Of a stretch of 64,000 bases of DNA, positions 62,112 to 64,000 are shown piece by piece (positions within the stretch are counted from its first letter, which is position 1; each line of letters begins with the position of its first letter). Where the stretch lies: contig JALQPE010000578.1 of the NCBI GenBank assembly GCA_030407315.1, positions 1 through 64,000 on the forward strand. The letters are read 5' to 3'. The DNA comes from Asparagopsis taxiformis. Its lineage: Eukaryota; Rhodophyta; Florideophyceae; Bonnemaisoniales; Bonnemaisoniaceae. The position numbers and the translations under genes are program-made. Under the pieces are notes generated by a model, which ran no database searches, was not told where the DNA came from, and saw only the letters and a list, made by a program, of their open reading frames with translations.

Positions 62112-62502
62112 TTTGACGCTGTGGTAACTTCGTTTTTCTCAATGTGTGTGCGCGTGGGTCGGCTATTGAGTCGTGGATGATGCAATGATCGATTGATCAA
62201 CGTCACAGCGCGAATCGCATTGATAGAGATCGATGATGAAAGTATGCGAGCGATTGGTATTGACCAGTTTTGCAAAAAGCAGAATCGAAAATGTGCCTCG
62301 AAATACTCGATGTTCTTACAGTGTAAGGAGTTCTTGCTCGTTGTAAAGAGAACAGCCAATCGATAGGTGCGAATCATGATATCAGCCAACTTTAGTGACG
62401 TCATTGTCATGAACGGAATGTGAAGTCAATTTGGCGGAAAAGCTGGATCGTCTCGGTCAACCTCGTCGGATTCCCACGTTCTATCTCGTTGCAACGTGAG
62501 TC
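62112..62502. promoter_or_regulatory. Divergent promoter of ATP synthase d and UFL1
   Basis: 391 bp between start codons; a TTTGGCGGAAA segment near 62,430 resembles an E2F-type site. No functional evidence. Confidence 0.4.
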
Positions 62503-64000
62503 ATGGATGAAATTCTCGAGTTGCAACGTCAGCTCGCGCTGGCGCAGCAAGGAACTGCTGCTCAGAAACTATCAGACCGAAACTGCGTAGAACTCGTCAT
62601 GAAATTGCAATCGCTCAACCTAATTGAACTGATATTCACCAGAACCGGAAAGGAATATCTAACTCCCGCCCAACTGAATCTTGAGATTCGTGACGAGGTC
62701 CTTGCACGCGGAGGCCGGGTAAACATCATCGATCTTCCAGACGCGCTCAACGTAAACCTCTCCTACATCGAATCTCAATTGCCACAAATCCTCGACGAAG
62801 AAACCCAGCTTATCCGCGGCGAAATACTGACAGATTACTATCTGAACTCTCTTGCTGAAGAAGTGAACGATTCCCTGTCCTCATCCGAAACTGGTACAGA
62901 TTCAGTCGGGTCCATCGCTACCCGCTACTCCCTTCCCGTTTCCATCATTCAGAGTACAATCTCGTCACATGTCGGCACAACGATCCATGCTACACTTGAC
63001 GATTCCGGAGAACTACGTTCTTTCGCTTCAATTGCCCGTCATCGAGCCGCCGCACGCGGTCTCCTACGCGCTTTGTCTGCTCCGACCAACATTACCGATC
63101 TGGCACAAGCCCATGCGCTTCAGACAACACTCTTGTTGGAGGTTGCAAATGAAATGATAGCCACTACACGCATCTCTGGGACGATCTCTGGTCGTTCTCG
63201 CCCTGTGTTTACACCGCGCGTATTTTCAGACGCGGCCACCGCAGCTGTAGTCTCTACGTTTACTTCCGATGGTTTTATTTCATACGATAAGCTTTCCGCC
63301 TCGTATATCCCGGACGTAGACACTTTCATTGACCAACGACTTGAGGGTTGTCTGAAATTTGCAAATTGCGTAGTGTCCCCAGTGCTTTTAGACACACTCG
63401 CCACATCTGCAAGTGAGGCACTTGAAAATAGTAGCTGGTTGGATATTGTGACTGCACTTCCAGCAAACTTTCCACCAGATGACGTCGGAGATATTGTTCA
63501 GAAGCTGTCAAGCACGTTGGAGGAGCCCGGTGCAGAGAAAGAGAGCGGAAAAACGGCGCGGCGACGAAAAGGGAAGACGACTGGTTCGAAGGATGCAAAA
63601 AAGAAGCTTCCGCGTGTATTTGGTAATCGCTTCGTGGTATCTGAAGCGTTTACGGAACGATATTCAAAGCTAATCGTTACAGATGCAGATGCAAAAGCCA
63701 TGCAAAGAGCAAAACTGATGACAGAAAGGATGGCCATGATTGTCAGCCATACTGAAACTACAACGGAAGCGCCGGCGCAGACTGAAATGAAGAAGACGAA
63801 GGGGAAGGGAAGACGAAGAGCTGGTGCGAAGGACAAAAATACAAGCCGTGCAAATGGTGGAGATAAAGGAATCGACAATGAGCAATCAGAGTTTCCAGTC
63901 GTCGTTCCTTCCGTCGATGAAATTCTAGAGATTGTGTTGGCGGACAAGGAATTGATGGATGTGTGCGAGACTGACTATCTGGGTTCTTCGACAGCCGGTG
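62503..64000 (+). CDS. UFL1: UFM1-protein ligase UFL1, 3' truncated by window
   Basis: ATG 62,503 opens a frame that runs 499 codons to the window end without a stop; human UFL1 has 794. LSDRNCVELVMKLQ, GKEYLTPAQLNLEIRDE and RGGRVNIIDLPDALNV match the conserved N-terminal winged-helix region. LAEEVNDSL and ARHRAAARGLLRAL follow in family order. A lysine-rich stretch (about 345-370 and 425-450) lies where human UFL1 is also basic. It joins UFM1 to ribosomal and ER proteins during ER stress and ER-phagy. Its partner DDRGK1 is not in this window. Confidence 0.93.
   Translation, partial: MDEILELQRQLALAQQGTAAQKLSDRNCVELVMKLQSLNLIELIFTRTGKEYLTPAQLNLEIRDEVLARGGRVNIIDLPDALNVNLSYIESQLPQILDEETQLIRGEILTDYYLNSLAEEVNDSLSSSETGTDSVGSIATRYSLPVSIIQSTISSHVGTTIHATLDDSGELRSFASIARHRAAARGLLRALSAPTNITDLAQAHALQTTLLLEVANEMIATTRISGTISGRSRPVFTPRVFSDAATAAVVSTFTSDGFISYDKLSASYIPDVDTFIDQRLEGCLKFANCVVSPVLLDTLATSASEALENSSWLDIVTALPANFPPDDVGDIVQKLSSTLEEPGAEKESGKTARRRKGKTTGSKDAKKKLPRVFGNRFVVSEAFTERYSKLIVTDADAKAMQRAKLMTERMAMIVSHTETTTEAPAQTEMKKTKGKGRRRAGAKDKNTSRANGGDKGIDNEQSEFPVVVPSVDEILEIVLADKELMDVCETDYLGSSTAG

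Overview
Nuclear DNA of a eukaryote. Genes in the right third are short-spaced and mostly single-exon, and the few introns are only 77-92 bp with GT..AG ends. That tight gene island sits beside about 40 kb of transposon-derived DNA. This architecture matches published descriptions of florideophycean red algae (Chondrus-like). The organism is an inference from architecture, not from a species marker.

Layout. (1) 0.6-2.2 kb: a decayed Plavaka/KDZ-like transposase. (2) 3,711-23,078: a putative 19.4 kb DNA transposon bounded by 47-bp imperfect terminal inverted repeats (41/47 identical), with shared subterminal GGACGTCC / CTAGTA motifs. It carries three long intact genes: a ParB/Srx-like domain fused to a 2-oxoglutarate/Fe(II) oxygenase (minus strand), a DNA amino-methyltransferase fused to a SET domain (plus strand), and a coiled-coil protein of unknown function (plus strand). 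Facing them is a Plavaka-like transposase broken by one frameshift and two stops. Copies of a 180-270 bp repeat holding two palindromes lie at the gene borders. (3) 23-31 kb: CpG-rich retroelement-like DNA with a gag-like ORF split by one stop. (4) 27.8-32.2 kb: remains of at least one further element, including a Ulp1/C48 protease joined to a FAR1/FLYWCH-like zinc finger. (5) 32,599-39,174: a nearly complete Ty1/copia retrotransposon with LTRs, gag, protease-integrase, RT-RNase H and an extra zinc-finger ORF. (6) 39,524-39,878: a MITE with CTAG target duplications.

(7) 40.1-64 kb: a housekeeping gene island with WDR44-like, histone H3, Snu114/EFTUD2, an inositol-polyphosphate 5-phosphatase with a C2 domain, prefoldin 6, UBC9, Dbp10/DDX54, Swp1/ribophorin II, EMC4, an RCC1-repeat protein, APC5, mitochondrial ATP synthase subunit d and UFL1 (cut by the window end). 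Twelve of these thirteen genes form six consecutive head-to-head pairs; DDX54 is the exception.

Most interesting candidate system: the 19.4 kb element. It pairs a DNA methyltransferase/histone-methyltransferase fusion with a ParB-like/oxygenase fusion across one divergent promoter. This looks like a transposon carrying its own chromatin writing and editing module. The cargo reading frames are intact while the transposase is not.
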